From the NCBI GenBank assembly GCA_019749805.1, contig JAIEPH010000064.1, positions 1 to 46,903 of the forward strand: a stretch of DNA of 46,903 bases, in the 5' to 3' direction. Numbering within the stretch: the first letter of the stretch is position 1; each line of letters opens with the position of its first letter. Source of the stretch: Mycobacteriaceae bacterium. GTDB taxonomy: Bacteria; Actinomycetota; Actinomycetes; Mycobacteriales; Mycobacteriaceae. The translations under genes were made by a program, and so were the position numbers. The notes under the pieces are model-generated. The model worked only from the letters and a program-made list of their open reading frames with translations, was not told where the DNA came from and searched no databases. Shown here piece by piece: positions 26,558 to 35,756 of the stretch.

Positions 26558-26992
26558 TCAGCCTTCGAGTGCCTCCGCACAACCCGCCAGGATCGCGTCG
26601 AATCCCGATCGGAACAGCGGTCCTGTGACCACCTCGGACAGTCTGCCGCCGCCGCGAACAGGAAAGGTCAACGCCGTAACCCATTCGACGTGCGTGCCGT
26701 CATTCGACGGCGTCAGCGTCAATGTGCCGCCGTCGTGGTTCATGGCCGGGAACGAGCGGACGATCAGGTACGAGTAGCTGCGCGGCGGGTCGTAGGCGGT
26801 GATCTCCTCGCGAAGCCACATGCCGAGCGCAAGCGCGTCTCGCAGCGCTCCGACGCCGGGTTCCGATGAGCCTTTCGACCAGCCGGCTCTGAATATCAAC
26901 GGCGATGTGGTGAGGTTCGCCGGATCGGCGAGCCAGGCGAATACCTTCTCGGAGGGCGCTGCGATGGTCCGTTCGACGCGTAGCTGAATCAT
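26558..26992 (-). CDS. SRPBCC (START-like) family protein
   Basis: A 144-aa polyketide-cyclase/START-like small protein with a hydrophobic ligand pocket. IQLRVERTIAAPSEKVFAWL is the typical first strand and helix (a longer frame begins at 27058). Later segments RSYSYLIVRSFPAMNHDG and GTHVEWVTALTFPVRGGG form the sheet, and SGFDAILAGCAEALEG the long C-terminal helix. Substrate unknown. The ATG at 26992 follows AGGCGGG; an alternative ATG lies at 27025. It is co-directional with the SSB-like gene and with the aldehyde-pathway genes upstream. Confidence 0.8.
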   Translation of the reverse strand: MIQLRVERTIAAPSEKVFAWLADPANLTTSPLIFRAGWSKGSSEPGVGALRDALALGMWLREEITAYDPPRSYSYLIVRSFPAMNHDGGTLTLTPSNDGTHVEWVTALTFPVRGGGRLSEVVTGPLFRSGFDAILAGCAEALEG

Positions 26993-27069
26993 TGGATTTC
27001 CCGCCTCGCCGTCCGCATCTGCCATGCACACGCTAGAGCGACCGCCCGCATTCCACATCGAATTCCGTC

Positions 27070-28434
27070 TCAGCCACGGATGAAGCCCTTGTTGCGCATC
27101 AGGAAGTCTGCGAGAAACCCGTCATGCGGGATGTGGGGGGCGCTGAACCACGTGGGAATCCGGCCGCTGTAGACGTTCGGGATCGTCGGCTCGTCGACAA
27201 GCTCGCCCACCAGCTGCTCGTCCTCGGTGATCACGGTGACCACCAGCGATCGGCGCAGCGGTTCAAGTCCGTCCTTGCGCGCCCACGTCGACACCCACAC
27301 GCACGGGAACGCCAGTTCGGTGTTCAACCTGACTGCATCGGGGCGCGGGAGCAGGTGCACAGCAGGGCGCAGGGCGGCGGTCCCGTCACCGAGATCGGCG
27401 ACCACCTGATCGGCGCCCAGCAGGGCCGTCGTCCCGGCGGCGCGAACGCTGAGGAACTCCGCGATCGACCGCGCGGCGGCCGTTGACATCACGGGCAGCA
27501 CGGCCGCCTCGTCGCTGATCGACAGCGGAGCCACAGTCGAGAGCCGTTGCGCAATCGCGTCGGCCAACGCCGCGGCGTCACCCTCGACCAACACCGCGGT
27601 GGCGTTGACGCACGCCGTTCCGCCGAATGTGCAAATCGACTCGACGATCATCTCGAGATGTTCGCGCCAGTCCTGATCAGCGGCCACCAGGATCTTCGCC
27701 CGCCCGGGCCCGTTCACCCAGACCGACTCCTCCGAGGCGTACTTGTCGACCACGTCCTGGCCGCCGTAGACCATCGCAAGGTCCGCCGCACGAATGATCT
27801 CGTCGGCACCCGCGTAGTCGGTGGGCAGATAGCAGACGTCCCCCGCGCGAAATCCACTCTCGCGCAAGGCGGTGATCAGTCGCTGTCCGGTGAACGGTTC
27901 GCGACGCGATGGTCGCACGGCCACTCGATATCCCAATGCGAGCGCCTGCGGCCAAAGTCCGTGCACCCCTGGGGCGTTGCCCGACGCGTGCACCGCGAAC
28001 ACCTCGCCACGGCGGGCCCACACGGAGCCGCCGCCGTGGATCGCACGGTGGTCACGTTCGGCGCCACGTGGCTGGGCCGCGCGCAGCGATTCGTCCACGG
28101 CGACCACCTGGTCCGCCACGCTGCGCGCTCCCGCACGCGTCACGGCGATAGGCAGACCCGACACCCGGCTGGCCAGGTCGACGTAGCCCTCGAAGTCAAA
28201 CCCGGCGATCTCATCGGAGAGGAACATCGTCGCCGCGCGGGCCAGTGCCGCCTCGCGCTCCGCGGCGGGCAGGGGCCGCCTCTTGCGTAGCGCGTTGACG
28301 GTGCGCGCCACATAGAGCGGAGGCACGACGGTCATCTCCGCGACCGGGGTGCCGCAGACGTCGGTGATCAATTCGCGCTTGCGGGTTCGGTATTCGCCGT
28401 CGGGACCCAGGGCGTCGAGGACGGTCACGGTCAA
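27070..28434 (-). CDS. LuxC-like acyl-CoA reductase / aldehyde dehydrogenase family
   Basis: A 454-aa protein with the ALDH-type fold: AVHASGNAPGVHGLWPQAL (cofactor side), VAVRPSRREPF, and the catalytic Cys275 in FGGTACVNATAVLV. The arrangement resembles LuxC and related acyl-CoA reductases, which reduce a fatty acyl-enzyme to the aldehyde with NADPH. Its start overlaps the stop of the acyl-activating enzyme by 4 bp (28431-28434), so the pair is coupled. Inference: together they make fatty aldehydes. No luciferase gene is in the window. Confidence 0.75.
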   Translation of the reverse strand: MTVTVLDALGPDGEYRTRKRELITDVCGTPVAEMTVVPPLYVARTVNALRKRRPLPAAEREAALARAATMFLSDEIAGFDFEGYVDLASRVSGLPIAVTRAGARSVADQVVAVDESLRAAQPRGAERDHRAIHGGGSVWARRGEVFAVHASGNAPGVHGLWPQALALGYRVAVRPSRREPFTGQRLITALRESGFRAGDVCYLPTDYAGADEIIRAADLAMVYGGQDVVDKYASEESVWVNGPGRAKILVAADQDWREHLEMIVESICTFGGTACVNATAVLVEGDAAALADAIAQRLSTVAPLSISDEAAVLPVMSTAAARSIAEFLSVRAAGTTALLGADQVVADLGDGTAALRPAVHLLPRPDAVRLNTELAFPCVWVSTWARKDGLEPLRRSLVVTVITEDEQLVGELVDEPTIPNVYSGRIPTWFSAPHIPHDGFLADFLMRNKGFIRG

Positions 28435-29525
28435 TACACGCCCTCGATGACCACTTCGCCTTCGAAGGTCACTACCGGCGCGACATCACTCAGCGAATCT
28501 CCGATCTGGCCGGACAATCCCGGCATGCGAATCGCGCTGTCGCGTTCGAGGTTGTTAGGAATGAACATGCCCTTGCTGACGTGGTTCATCACCACCTGAC
28601 CGCGCTGCCCCTGCCCGACCCGCGCGCCGGTGTCGGGGTCGACCACCCAGAAGACGATGTACGGCGCACGGGGATGGAACACGAACTCGCCCTCCGGTGC
28701 CGAGCGGGTGATCGCCTGCGACAGGATCATCGTGCTGCCGAACGCGACGGTGATCGTGGTCTGCGGGAAGATGTCTCGCAGCAACTCCAGTGTGTCGACG
28801 TCGACATGCGCGCCACTGAGCAGCACATAGCGGATGCGCTCGTTGACCAGATCCACCAGACGGTCGTTGCGTGCGATGGCGTCGAACACCGGCGGCGACG
28901 TGTGCAGATTGGCGACGTTCTGGGTCTGCAGGATGAACTGCGCCTGTTCGAGGACATGGTCGACGTACATCAACACCTCGGCGGCGGCGCCTCGCGCGGT
29001 GAGCTTCTTCACCCAGCGCGGATCCAGGTCGACGCCGTGAAATGCCGATCCCAGCCGCCGCGAAACCTCGCGCGAGAAGTAGCCGACGCCGTGCGGACCG
29101 CTGGGCATCAGGCAAGCCAAACCGCTGCCGCCGACGAAGCCACCCGTCGCGAAATCCTCTACCTGCCAACGGGTTACCTGCTCGACCCAATCGGGCAGCT
29201 GAGCGGTGCGCTTCGGCGCCCCGGTGGTTCCGCCCGATTCGAAGATCAACGGGATCGGCGCCGGGTCTCCGTACCCGCGCGGGATCAGATCCTCCACAGG
29301 GGCATCGCGGAGCTCACTGAGCAGGTTCGGAAACCTGCGAAGATCGTTGAAGGTCGTGACCTCGGTCAGCGGGTCGAAGTCCAGGCCCTTCGCCGCCCGT
29401 AGCCAGAACGCGCAGCCGGTGTCGTCGCCGAAATGCCATGCGATCGCCGCACGCAGAAACGCGTCCGGGTCCTCGACGGGTCGGTCGCGCGGAATGTCCA
29501 GCAACGAGAAGTCGACACTTGTCAC
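28431..29525 (-). CDS. LuxE-like acyl-activating (AMP-binding) enzyme
   Basis: A 364-aa adenylate-forming enzyme resembling LuxE and phenylacetate-CoA ligase-type proteins. The P-loop is FESGGTTGAPKRTA; later HTSPPVFDAIAR, VLLSGAHVDVDTLELL and TVAFGSTMILSQ are A-domain-like. The length is shorter than full acyl-CoA ligases, as expected for LuxE-type acyl-protein synthetases. The GTG at 29525 gives TSVDFSLLDIPRDRP; a longer frame to 29606 seems spurious. It lies divergent from the AtzF-tail-like gene and upstream of the LuxC-like gene; substrate unknown. Confidence 0.75.
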   Translation of the reverse strand: MTSVDFSLLDIPRDRPVEDPDAFLRAAIAWHFGDDTGCAFWLRAAKGLDFDPLTEVTTFNDLRRFPNLLSELRDAPVEDLIPRGYGDPAPIPLIFESGGTTGAPKRTAQLPDWVEQVTRWQVEDFATGGFVGGSGLACLMPSGPHGVGYFSREVSRRLGSAFHGVDLDPRWVKKLTARGAAAEVLMYVDHVLEQAQFILQTQNVANLHTSPPVFDAIARNDRLVDLVNERIRYVLLSGAHVDVDTLELLRDIFPQTTITVAFGSTMILSQAITRSAPEGEFVFHPRAPYIVFWVVDPDTGARVGQGQRGQVVMNHVSKGMFIPNNLERDSAIRMPGLSGQIGDSLSDVAPVVTFEGEVVIEGVY

Positions 29526-29653
29526 GGCACCAATAGTGGCACCGCCGGGTGGCATGCAGCGTGACGCATCTCGCGAAAATGCGTGCGTTAACTTCCCATT
29601 CGGCAAGCGTTTACCGCGCGCACCGGCGACGATGCCCCGTACATTGAGGCCCC

Positions 29654-30052
29654 ATGAGCGAGGACCTGGAGTTGGTGGTGTTCGGCGCGCACCTGCGGGG
29701 TGGACCGCTGTCGCACGAACTCACGGATTTGGGCGCGCGGTGGGCCGGCGAGATCACGACGGTGCCCAGGTACCGGATGTCGGTGCTACCGACTGACCCA
29801 CCCAAGCCCGCCGTCACCCGCGTGCCCGACGGCGCTGCGGGCGCGTCGATCATGGGTCATCGCTGGCTGCTCTCCCCACATGCACTCGGCTTGTTCCTCG
29901 CGGCGCTCCCCGCGCCCATGCAGCTCGGCAAGGTCGAGTTCGACGACGGCACATGGCGAACCGGATTTAGTTGCGATGCTTCAGCCGACACCGGCCCCGA
30001 CATCAGTCACTATGGCGGCTGGCCCGCCGCCGTGGCGGCACGGGCGGTCTAG
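29654..30052 (+). CDS. allophanate-hydrolase C-terminal-like protein
   Basis: A 132-aa protein resembling the C-terminal domain of allophanate hydrolases (AtzF tail, gamma-glutamylcyclotransferase-like fold). VVFGAHLRGGPLSHELTDLG at the start, EITTVPRYRMSVLP, IMGHRWLLSPHALGLFLAAL and LGKVEFDDGTWRTGFSCDA are characteristic. In free-standing form its function is unproven; an amide or lactam enzyme is possible. The ATG at 29654 is followed by a compact gene ending 7 bp before the stop of the convergent CopD-CtaG gene. Confidence 0.8.
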   Translation: MSEDLELVVFGAHLRGGPLSHELTDLGARWAGEITTVPRYRMSVLPTDPPKPAVTRVPDGAAGASIMGHRWLLSPHALGLFLAALPAPMQLGKVEFDDGTWRTGFSCDASADTGPDISHYGGWPAAVAARAV

Positions 30053-30058
30053 CGACCG

Positions 30059-32065
30059 CTACTGGGACGGCTCCTCGCGGCGGGCAAGCTCGGCGAGCAT
30101 CCTGTTGTAGGCGGCGAGGTCGGCCTCGTCGTCCCGATCGGCGGCGCGGTCCAGCCTCTTCGCGGTGCGCTCGTCGCTGCGGCGCCACTGAATCAGCAGT
30201 GCGGCCATCACGATGACGAGCGGTAACTCGCCTGCCGCCCAGGCGATTCCACCACCCAACCGTTGGTCGCCGAGCAGGTCGTTGTGCCAGTACAGCTGCA
30301 ACGACTTGTAGAACGGCTCTCCCAGGACCGTGTTCGTGCTCATCAACACGACCCCGAAGAACGCGTGAAACGGCAGCGAGGCGAACACCATCCCGACCTT
30401 GCCCAGCGGCGGTATCGGCCGCGGAGTCGGGTCGACACCGATCACCACCCAATAGAAAAGGTAGCCGGTCAGGAGGAAGTGCAGATTCATCGCGAGGTGG
30501 GCGGGGTGGCTGTCCACCGCCGCGTCGAAGATGCCGCCGAAGTACAGCCCGTAGAACCCCGCGACGAACAGGAAGGTCGCGACGAACGGATTGGTGAGCA
30601 CGCGCGACACCCGAGAATGCAGGGCGGCGAGCAGCCACTCCCTCGGCCCCGGCGGATCGTCGCGGCCGGCGGCGGGTAGCGCCCGCAATGCGAGCGTGAC
30701 GGGAGCCCCGAGCACGAGCAGTATCGGCGCGAGCATCGACAGCAGCATGTGCGCGGCCATGTGCATGCTGAACATGGCCGGCATATACCGGCCGACGCCT
30801 GATGACGTGGCGAACAGGAGAACCAGACAACCCAGGAGCCATGCCACGGTACGGCCGACCGGCCACGTGTCGCCGCGGCGCCGCAGCCTGATGACGGCAA
30901 CCACGTACACGACGGCCAACACGATGGCGGCCGTGCCGAATACCAGGTCGAAGCGCCAGTCGAACAGGATGCGGGCCAGGGTCGGTGGACCTGCGAGGTC
31001 GTAGCCGATTTCGATCACCGGGATAGAGGGATTGAAGATCGGGGGTGTAGGAGGCGGTGTCCGCCCCAGCGCGACGGCGATACCGAACGTCAGGCCGAAC
31101 ACCACCGCTTCGGCGAGCGCGAACCTGATCAACGGAGCGCGCGCCCCAGGATCCGCCTCCAGCGCGGCGACACCGCGGCGGCGTTGCAACCAACCGAGCG
31201 CGCCGAGTATGCACAGCGCCGCCGCCTTGGCCAAGATCAGCCAGCCGTACGTGGTGTCGAACAGATCCGAGGGCTGCACCCGGACGAGAGCGTTGACGAC
31301 ACCGCTGAACGCCATGGCGATGAAGCACCACAGTGCAACGGCCGAGAATCGACGCGCCGCCAGGTAGGCGTGCTCGCCACCGCGCAGCGCGTGCACCAGC
31401 AGCGCCAGCAACCCGCCGGCCCAGAGCGCGCCGGCCACGAGGTGGATGAGCAGGCTGTTGGTGGCCAGATCATGGGAACCGCCGGAGGCCGAGTGGCCGG
31501 TCAACGCCAGCGGCAACAGGGTGGCCAGGGCCCCGGCGAACAGCAGCGGGGTCGGCGACCAGCGCAGGACCGGGATGCTGGCGATGGTCACGCCAGCGGC
31601 GATGAAGGCGGTCCACCGCCACGCCCCGGCGATCTCGACCAGACTCGCCACCGACCAGATCGCGGACGGATCCAGACGCGAGGAGATCGGTTGCCCGGTG
31701 ACGTCGGACACGGTCAGCGGGACCAGCAACGCGGCGCAGACGGTCCACACGCCAGCGGCGACAGTGCCGAGCCGCAGCGCGCGGTAACCGCCGGCGTCGA
31801 GCACCCCGTTGGTCTGCGGGGGCACCAGGAATGCGGCGAACAGGAACGACCCGGCCGCGATCACGGCGGCGATCTCTCCCGCTGCGCGAACAAACGGCAG
31901 GCCATAGGTGGTCACCGGGCCCGGATCGGGCAGCCCCGTCGCCGTCAGCGCATCAGTGAGCGACAGCGCGGCCAGACCCGCGGCGACAGCGCCGGCCAGC
32001 ACGGCGACACCGACCAGCACCGGCCACACCGGGCCGGTGCGCACGCGGGATGCGACCGTCGTCAT
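30059..32065 (-). CDS. CopD-CtaG fusion: copper/haem-copper oxidase assembly membrane protein
   Basis: A 668-aa polytopic membrane protein. The N-terminal half (to about residue 340) has CopD-type copper-transport helices (LLIHLVAGALWAGGLLALLV with a conserved His). The second half is a caa3_CtaG domain with HMAAHMLLSMLAPILLVLGA and the helices PAHLAMNLHFLLTGYLFYWV and LPFHAFFGVVLMS. Such fusions occur in actinobacteria (the M. tuberculosis counterpart is Rv0102, from memory) and are thought to deliver copper to cytochrome oxidase or other enzymes. The C-terminal about 40 aa are charged and cytoplasmic. It is co-directional with the methyltransferase 85 bp upstream. Confidence 0.9.
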   Translation of the reverse strand: MTTVASRVRTGPVWPVLVGVAVLAGAVAAGLAALSLTDALTATGLPDPGPVTTYGLPFVRAAGEIAAVIAAGSFLFAAFLVPPQTNGVLDAGGYRALRLGTVAAGVWTVCAALLVPLTVSDVTGQPISSRLDPSAIWSVASLVEIAGAWRWTAFIAAGVTIASIPVLRWSPTPLLFAGALATLLPLALTGHSASGGSHDLATNSLLIHLVAGALWAGGLLALLVHALRGGEHAYLAARRFSAVALWCFIAMAFSGVVNALVRVQPSDLFDTTYGWLILAKAAALCILGALGWLQRRRGVAALEADPGARAPLIRFALAEAVVFGLTFGIAVALGRTPPPTPPIFNPSIPVIEIGYDLAGPPTLARILFDWRFDLVFGTAAIVLAVVYVVAVIRLRRRGDTWPVGRTVAWLLGCLVLLFATSSGVGRYMPAMFSMHMAAHMLLSMLAPILLVLGAPVTLALRALPAAGRDDPPGPREWLLAALHSRVSRVLTNPFVATFLFVAGFYGLYFGGIFDAAVDSHPAHLAMNLHFLLTGYLFYWVVIGVDPTPRPIPPLGKVGMVFASLPFHAFFGVVLMSTNTVLGEPFYKSLQLYWHNDLLGDQRLGGGIAWAAGELPLVIVMAALLIQWRRSDERTAKRLDRAADRDDEADLAAYNRMLAELARREEPSQ

Positions 32066-32150
32066 CTGTTCAGGGTATGGCGTGGCCGTTGGCGCCGATC
32101 ACCACGGTGACCGTGTCAGCAAGGCGTGCCGGGACCGTTCGACCGGCCGA

Positions 32151-32918
32151 TCACTTCGCTGTCCCGGGGCGAGTGGCAACCAGCGACGTCGCGCCCCGCG
32201 GCCGGCCGCGAAACTCGACGGTGATCGCCGTGTCGGCGTACTCGGCGAGCGCACGCAGCGCCGACGTACTGTACGCGCGTAGTGAGCTGATGACCGCGTC
32301 GTGCAACGGCGGGGCCACCGCGGTAAACGGCAGCGTGAACGTCAACAACCCCAATTGAAGAGGCGCCCACCACCTGCGGAGGTCGATGATCAACAACTTC
32401 TTCGCCGCCCGCGTCCCTTCGGCGAACACCAGGGCGGCCTGTTCGGGGGGCAGGTGATGCAACGACAATGCAAACACCGCGAGGTCGTAGCACCCGTCGG
32501 GAGCGTCGATTGCGGTGGCGTCCATCTGCCGGACCGTGGCGCGCGGGTGGCTGCCGAGGTCGCTGGCGGCGACGGTGGCCACGAATGCAGGATCGATGTC
32601 GCTGACCGTCACCTGAGCCGTGGGGTGATACTCCAAGAGCTTGCGCGACAGCCCGCCTAGGCCGCATCCGAGTTCGAGCATCTTCGGCGAGTCGGTATCA
32701 GTCACCTCATCCAACGCCGCACGAGCACACAACTCGTAATTCCCCAGAAGACGTCGCCGACCGGTGCGGTCGAGCGATTCGACGACCTTGCGCTTCAGCT
32801 CGTCGACGTCGTCGCGATCAAGGTATTCCAACTTGTCGGTGCGAAGCCGCCGATCCAGCCAGGAGGCGTCCGGTCCCCCTCGGGGCATGCTCGCAATGTC
32901 GAGCGCGTCCCTGTCCAT
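32151..32918 (-). CDS. class I SAM-dependent methyltransferase
   Basis: About 255 aa. The SAM-binding loop is KMLELGCGLGGLSRKLLEYH, followed by TVSDIDPAFVA, MDATAIDAPDGCYDLAVFAL and FAEGTRAAKKLLIIDL, a complete Rossmann methyltransferase core. A hydrophobic stretch (LQLGLLTFTLPFTAVAPP) lies near the C-terminus. The substrate is unknown. I start at the ATG at 32918; other in-frame starts upstream reach 33053 but add unrelated residues. A gene-poor stretch begins just to the right. Confidence 0.8.
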   Translation of the reverse strand: MDRDALDIASMPRGGPDASWLDRRLRTDKLEYLDRDDVDELKRKVVESLDRTGRRRLLGNYELCARAALDEVTDTDSPKMLELGCGLGGLSRKLLEYHPTAQVTVSDIDPAFVATVAASDLGSHPRATVRQMDATAIDAPDGCYDLAVFALSLHHLPPEQAALVFAEGTRAAKKLLIIDLRRWWAPLQLGLLTFTLPFTAVAPPLHDAVISSLRAYSTSALRALAEYADTAITVEFRGRPRGATSLVATRPGTAK

Positions 32919-33151
32919 GTGAACCATCATGGATGACGGCCGCGGCTGTTCGGCACGAAACAGATACATAGGCAATGCAATTGCGATTGCGAGCACGCGT
33001 TCCCGCCCTGTCGCGGTACCACAGAAATGCCGTGAGTCATGGTTTCCGCCCATTCAACTGCTCACTCCGGGGTCGAGTAATTGCCATTGAAATAGAAGCA
33101 CTGCTGATCATCGGCCGAATATGAGTTCGCGCGGGTGCATATGTTGATCGA

Positions 33152-33480
33152 TCAAATCCTTGCCGCCGACATTAAAACGAATCTCGGCCGGCTCGGCGTC
33201 AATTCATCCGCACCACAATGGAAACGCAGGCTCGCCTGGAGCGCCTGCATCGCCAAACGCAGCCCAATCGGCCACTCCAGTAACGCGTATTTGCCCCGTC
33301 GTCGATACCGGCTCGCGTTCATCGCCCGCTCGGTCGTCGTGACCCGAACCTGGTCCGACTCGGACGCGTCGATGGTGCGTTGCAAAGAGCGTGGGACATA
33401 CGTCCAACCGGGCTCGACGCCGATGACGTGTGCGTCAATTGCGTTGCACCCGAGGACAACGTCGCCACGAAGGGCGCCTT
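33152..33480 (-). pseudogene. unrecognised coding fragment
   Basis: In this frame the last about 100 codons before the stop at 33152 show strong GC preference at third positions and natural-looking sequence (GVEPGWTYVPRSLQRTIDAS, VTTTERAMNASRYRRRGKYA, LLEWPIGLRLAMQALQASLR). The part nearer 33595 in the same frame looks random, and no good start is seen, so this may be the C-terminus of a decayed gene. I do not recognise the family. Confidence 0.35.
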
Positions 33481-34189
33481 GACTGCACGCTGGGCTCGGG
33501 CTCGTCCCTGGCCACCGACAGCGTGCGGCGGCTGCTGGGCCGGAGCAAGCGTCTCCCCGATAGACCGGCGGTATGCTGCGCACACGAGTAAGCATAGTTT
33601 GCTAGAAGCTTACGAAATGGCGTTGACACGACGCTGCGTCGCCCTCTTTCGGCGGTCTCGACGATGCCGACAAGTCGTCTCGGCCGCTGAGCACTTATTG
33701 CAGACCAGATGTGAGCAAATGCCCGGGCATTGATTTCGAGAATCAGCCTTTCGAGTGAAGCGTTCAACCTGGGAGACGACGCAGAAATGCCGTGCGAGCT
33801 GGGTTATACCCGAGATCCAGGCAATGCGTCGGCCCCGCCACTCGATGGCGGACACGGCGGCCCGCATACGCGTGCTGTCACGCCGGTCGTTGGTCAGGCA
33901 CTAAGTCGGAACGCAACTATTCGTCGAGGGCTCACGCCTGCTGAGGCACGACCGAACGGGGCCCACGGCCGGCGTCACGGACGAGGATCGATCACGCCAA
34001 TTTCTTTGCTGGTCTCGTTGATGAGTGTTAGCCTGAGCCAGTCGGGAGGCCGCAGAACGTCTGTCAAGTTCGGGCTTTCCGCCACGGCCGATGCGGCCTT
34101 CACAGCTTCGGCCGGACGAGTGCCATATTCGCGGGCGACGGAGGTGGATTGCAGTGAACCCTTCCGGCCCTCCCGAGAGCGTTTGAATC
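33481..34189. other. gene-poor stretch before the biosynthetic locus
   Basis: About 700 bp without a credible gene. Short open frames on both strands lack starts with ribosome-binding sites, and their products are low-information. A short piece on the minus strand near 33867 (AAVSAIEWRGRRIAWISGIT) may be a remnant. Base composition looks less GC-rich than in flanking core genes. No tRNA, hairpin or long repeat was noticed. It must contain the promoter of the argininosuccinate-synthase-like gene, but I see no clear boxes. Confidence 0.4.
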
Positions 34190-35590
34190 ATGGGATCTGA
34201 CGATCTGAAGCAGAGGAAGATCCGCTCCTTCTCGGACATCGAACAGTTGTGCCACCGGAATGACACCATCGTGACACTGTGCGGTGGCGGATTGGACAGC
34301 GCGTACCTGCTCGCACAACTGGCGAAACTTGGCGTCGATGTGGTGGCACTTTCCGTCGATCTCGGGGACGACTTCGACACAGAGCATTTCTCCTACATCG
34401 CCGAGAAGTTGGATGTTGATGTCGTCCGGCTCGATTGCAAAAAAGAGTTCGCCGAAGGGTTTGTGTGCGCGTCGATCCTTGCTGGTGGCAAGTATCTCGG
34501 TCAGCATCCGATCAGCGCCTCGTTGTCACGGCCGCTGATTGCCCGAGTCGGTGTGGAGTTCGCGCGATCGCTCGGAGCCAAGTTTCTGCTCCATACAGCC
34601 AATCAATCGCAAAACAGCTTGCGAAGACTGAACGGAGCGATCTGCGACTTGGGCTTTGAAGGATACTTCGGATCGCCGTACGAGTTCGATGCCTTGTCCC
34701 GCGACTTCAAACGCCTCGAGCTTCAAGAGAATTTCGACATTTCGGGTTTCGAGAACCGGATTTCGAGCACCGACACGAATTTGTGGTGCCGAGAGTTCGA
34801 GAGTGGAACCCTCGACGATCCCGAACGATTCGAGGTAGGCAAGGATCTGTATCAATGGTCTGTCATCTCTGAGACGACCAGTCGCGTCATCGAACTGAGC
34901 TTCGATAGCGGGCGTCTGGTGGCGGTGGACGGAGAGCCTAGTACCGACCTTGTCGAAATGATCTCCGACCTGAATGCCACCGTCGGTCGGTACGGTATCG
35001 GACGGTATTCCAGCCTGGAGCATCTCGAAGGCGGCGAGAAGGTACTTGAGGTCCGCGAGGCACCCGCTGCGGCACTCATCCTCGAGGGCTTCAGTCAGCT
35101 GGCGTCGGCCACGGTCGAGGTCGAGACCCTGCGCTGGATGCGCATTCTCGGCGAGGCCTTGATCATGGAAGCCGTAGAGGGGCGATGGTTTCGCGGTCTC
35201 CGAAGATCCTTGCAGTCCTTCCTGGAAGTGAGCGCCAACTGCGTCAGCGGCGACGTCAGATTCTCCCTTCGAAACGGTGGGTTCGACCTAGATGGATTCA
35301 GGGCCGCATCACCGCTCTACATCCGTGACCGGGAGCAGTGGGAGTACCGAAAAGCAGCCGACGCCAGATCAGTTACTGCGGGTCGGCTCGACCGCTATCC
35401 CATCTCGGCCGGCCACGAAGTCAGCATCGGTTTAGCCCAAGGGTCGGGGTTTCCCGATGCCGAGTTGGGCCATCTCGCGAATGGCGAAAGCCCCGTGCAT
35501 GCTCACGAATGGTGCCCGCGTGAAACTGCTGTACACCGCTTTTCGCGTGAACACCGCGTACCCGCCCCGACGGAGGATCCGACCTCATAA
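34190..35590 (+). CDS. argininosuccinate-synthase-like (ArgG family) enzyme, divergent
   Basis: A 466-aa PP-loop ATPase related to ArgG, which joins citrulline and aspartate through an adenylate. The N-terminal P-loop reads CGGGLDSAYLL (residues 31-41), where ArgG normally has SGGLDT. The region equivalent to ArgG's GKGNDQVRFE is LLHTANQSQNSLRRLNGAI. The multimerisation half is recognisable: ISSTDTNLWCREFESGTLDD, then a C-terminal part with FRGLRRSLQSFLEV and CVSGDVRFSLRNGG, equivalent to the ArgG tail. The altered substrate loop suggests another acceptor or nucleophile. The gene looks less GC-rich than core genes, which suggests transfer. It is upstream of and co-directional with the nitrile hydratase genes (167-bp gap). 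Not the housekeeping argG; function inferred. Confidence 0.8.
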   Translation: MGSDDLKQRKIRSFSDIEQLCHRNDTIVTLCGGGLDSAYLLAQLAKLGVDVVALSVDLGDDFDTEHFSYIAEKLDVDVVRLDCKKEFAEGFVCASILAGGKYLGQHPISASLSRPLIARVGVEFARSLGAKFLLHTANQSQNSLRRLNGAICDLGFEGYFGSPYEFDALSRDFKRLELQENFDISGFENRISSTDTNLWCREFESGTLDDPERFEVGKDLYQWSVISETTSRVIELSFDSGRLVAVDGEPSTDLVEMISDLNATVGRYGIGRYSSLEHLEGGEKVLEVREAPAAALILEGFSQLASATVEVETLRWMRILGEALIMEAVEGRWFRGLRRSLQSFLEVSANCVSGDVRFSLRNGGFDLDGFRAASPLYIRDREQWEYRKAADARSVTAGRLDRYPISAGHEVSIGLAQGSGFPDAELGHLANGESPVHAHEWCPRETAVHRFSREHRVPAPTEDPTS

Positions 35591-35756
35591 GCTTCACACG
35601 ATTAGCTCACCACAGCGGGCCCCACCGCTCGTGCCAGGCGTCGACGCCTGGCTGCGGTGTCTGTGTGCGTCGATTTCCTTGAGGCGCTGAGCATTTGGCC
35701 ATCCGGACTGTGCGGCGCCATTGTGCGGGCCCGACGACTAGACGTAACCTCATCTC

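Noticed and set aside
34020..34045. A TTAG-containing stretch resembling half of an iron-box (IdeR site) upstream of the ArgG-like gene
   Set aside because: Only a half-site fits the 19-bp consensus and no iron-uptake gene is adjacent.
34190..35590. Housekeeping argininosuccinate synthase (argG)
   Set aside because: Key ATP and substrate loops differ, and no other arginine gene is adjacent.
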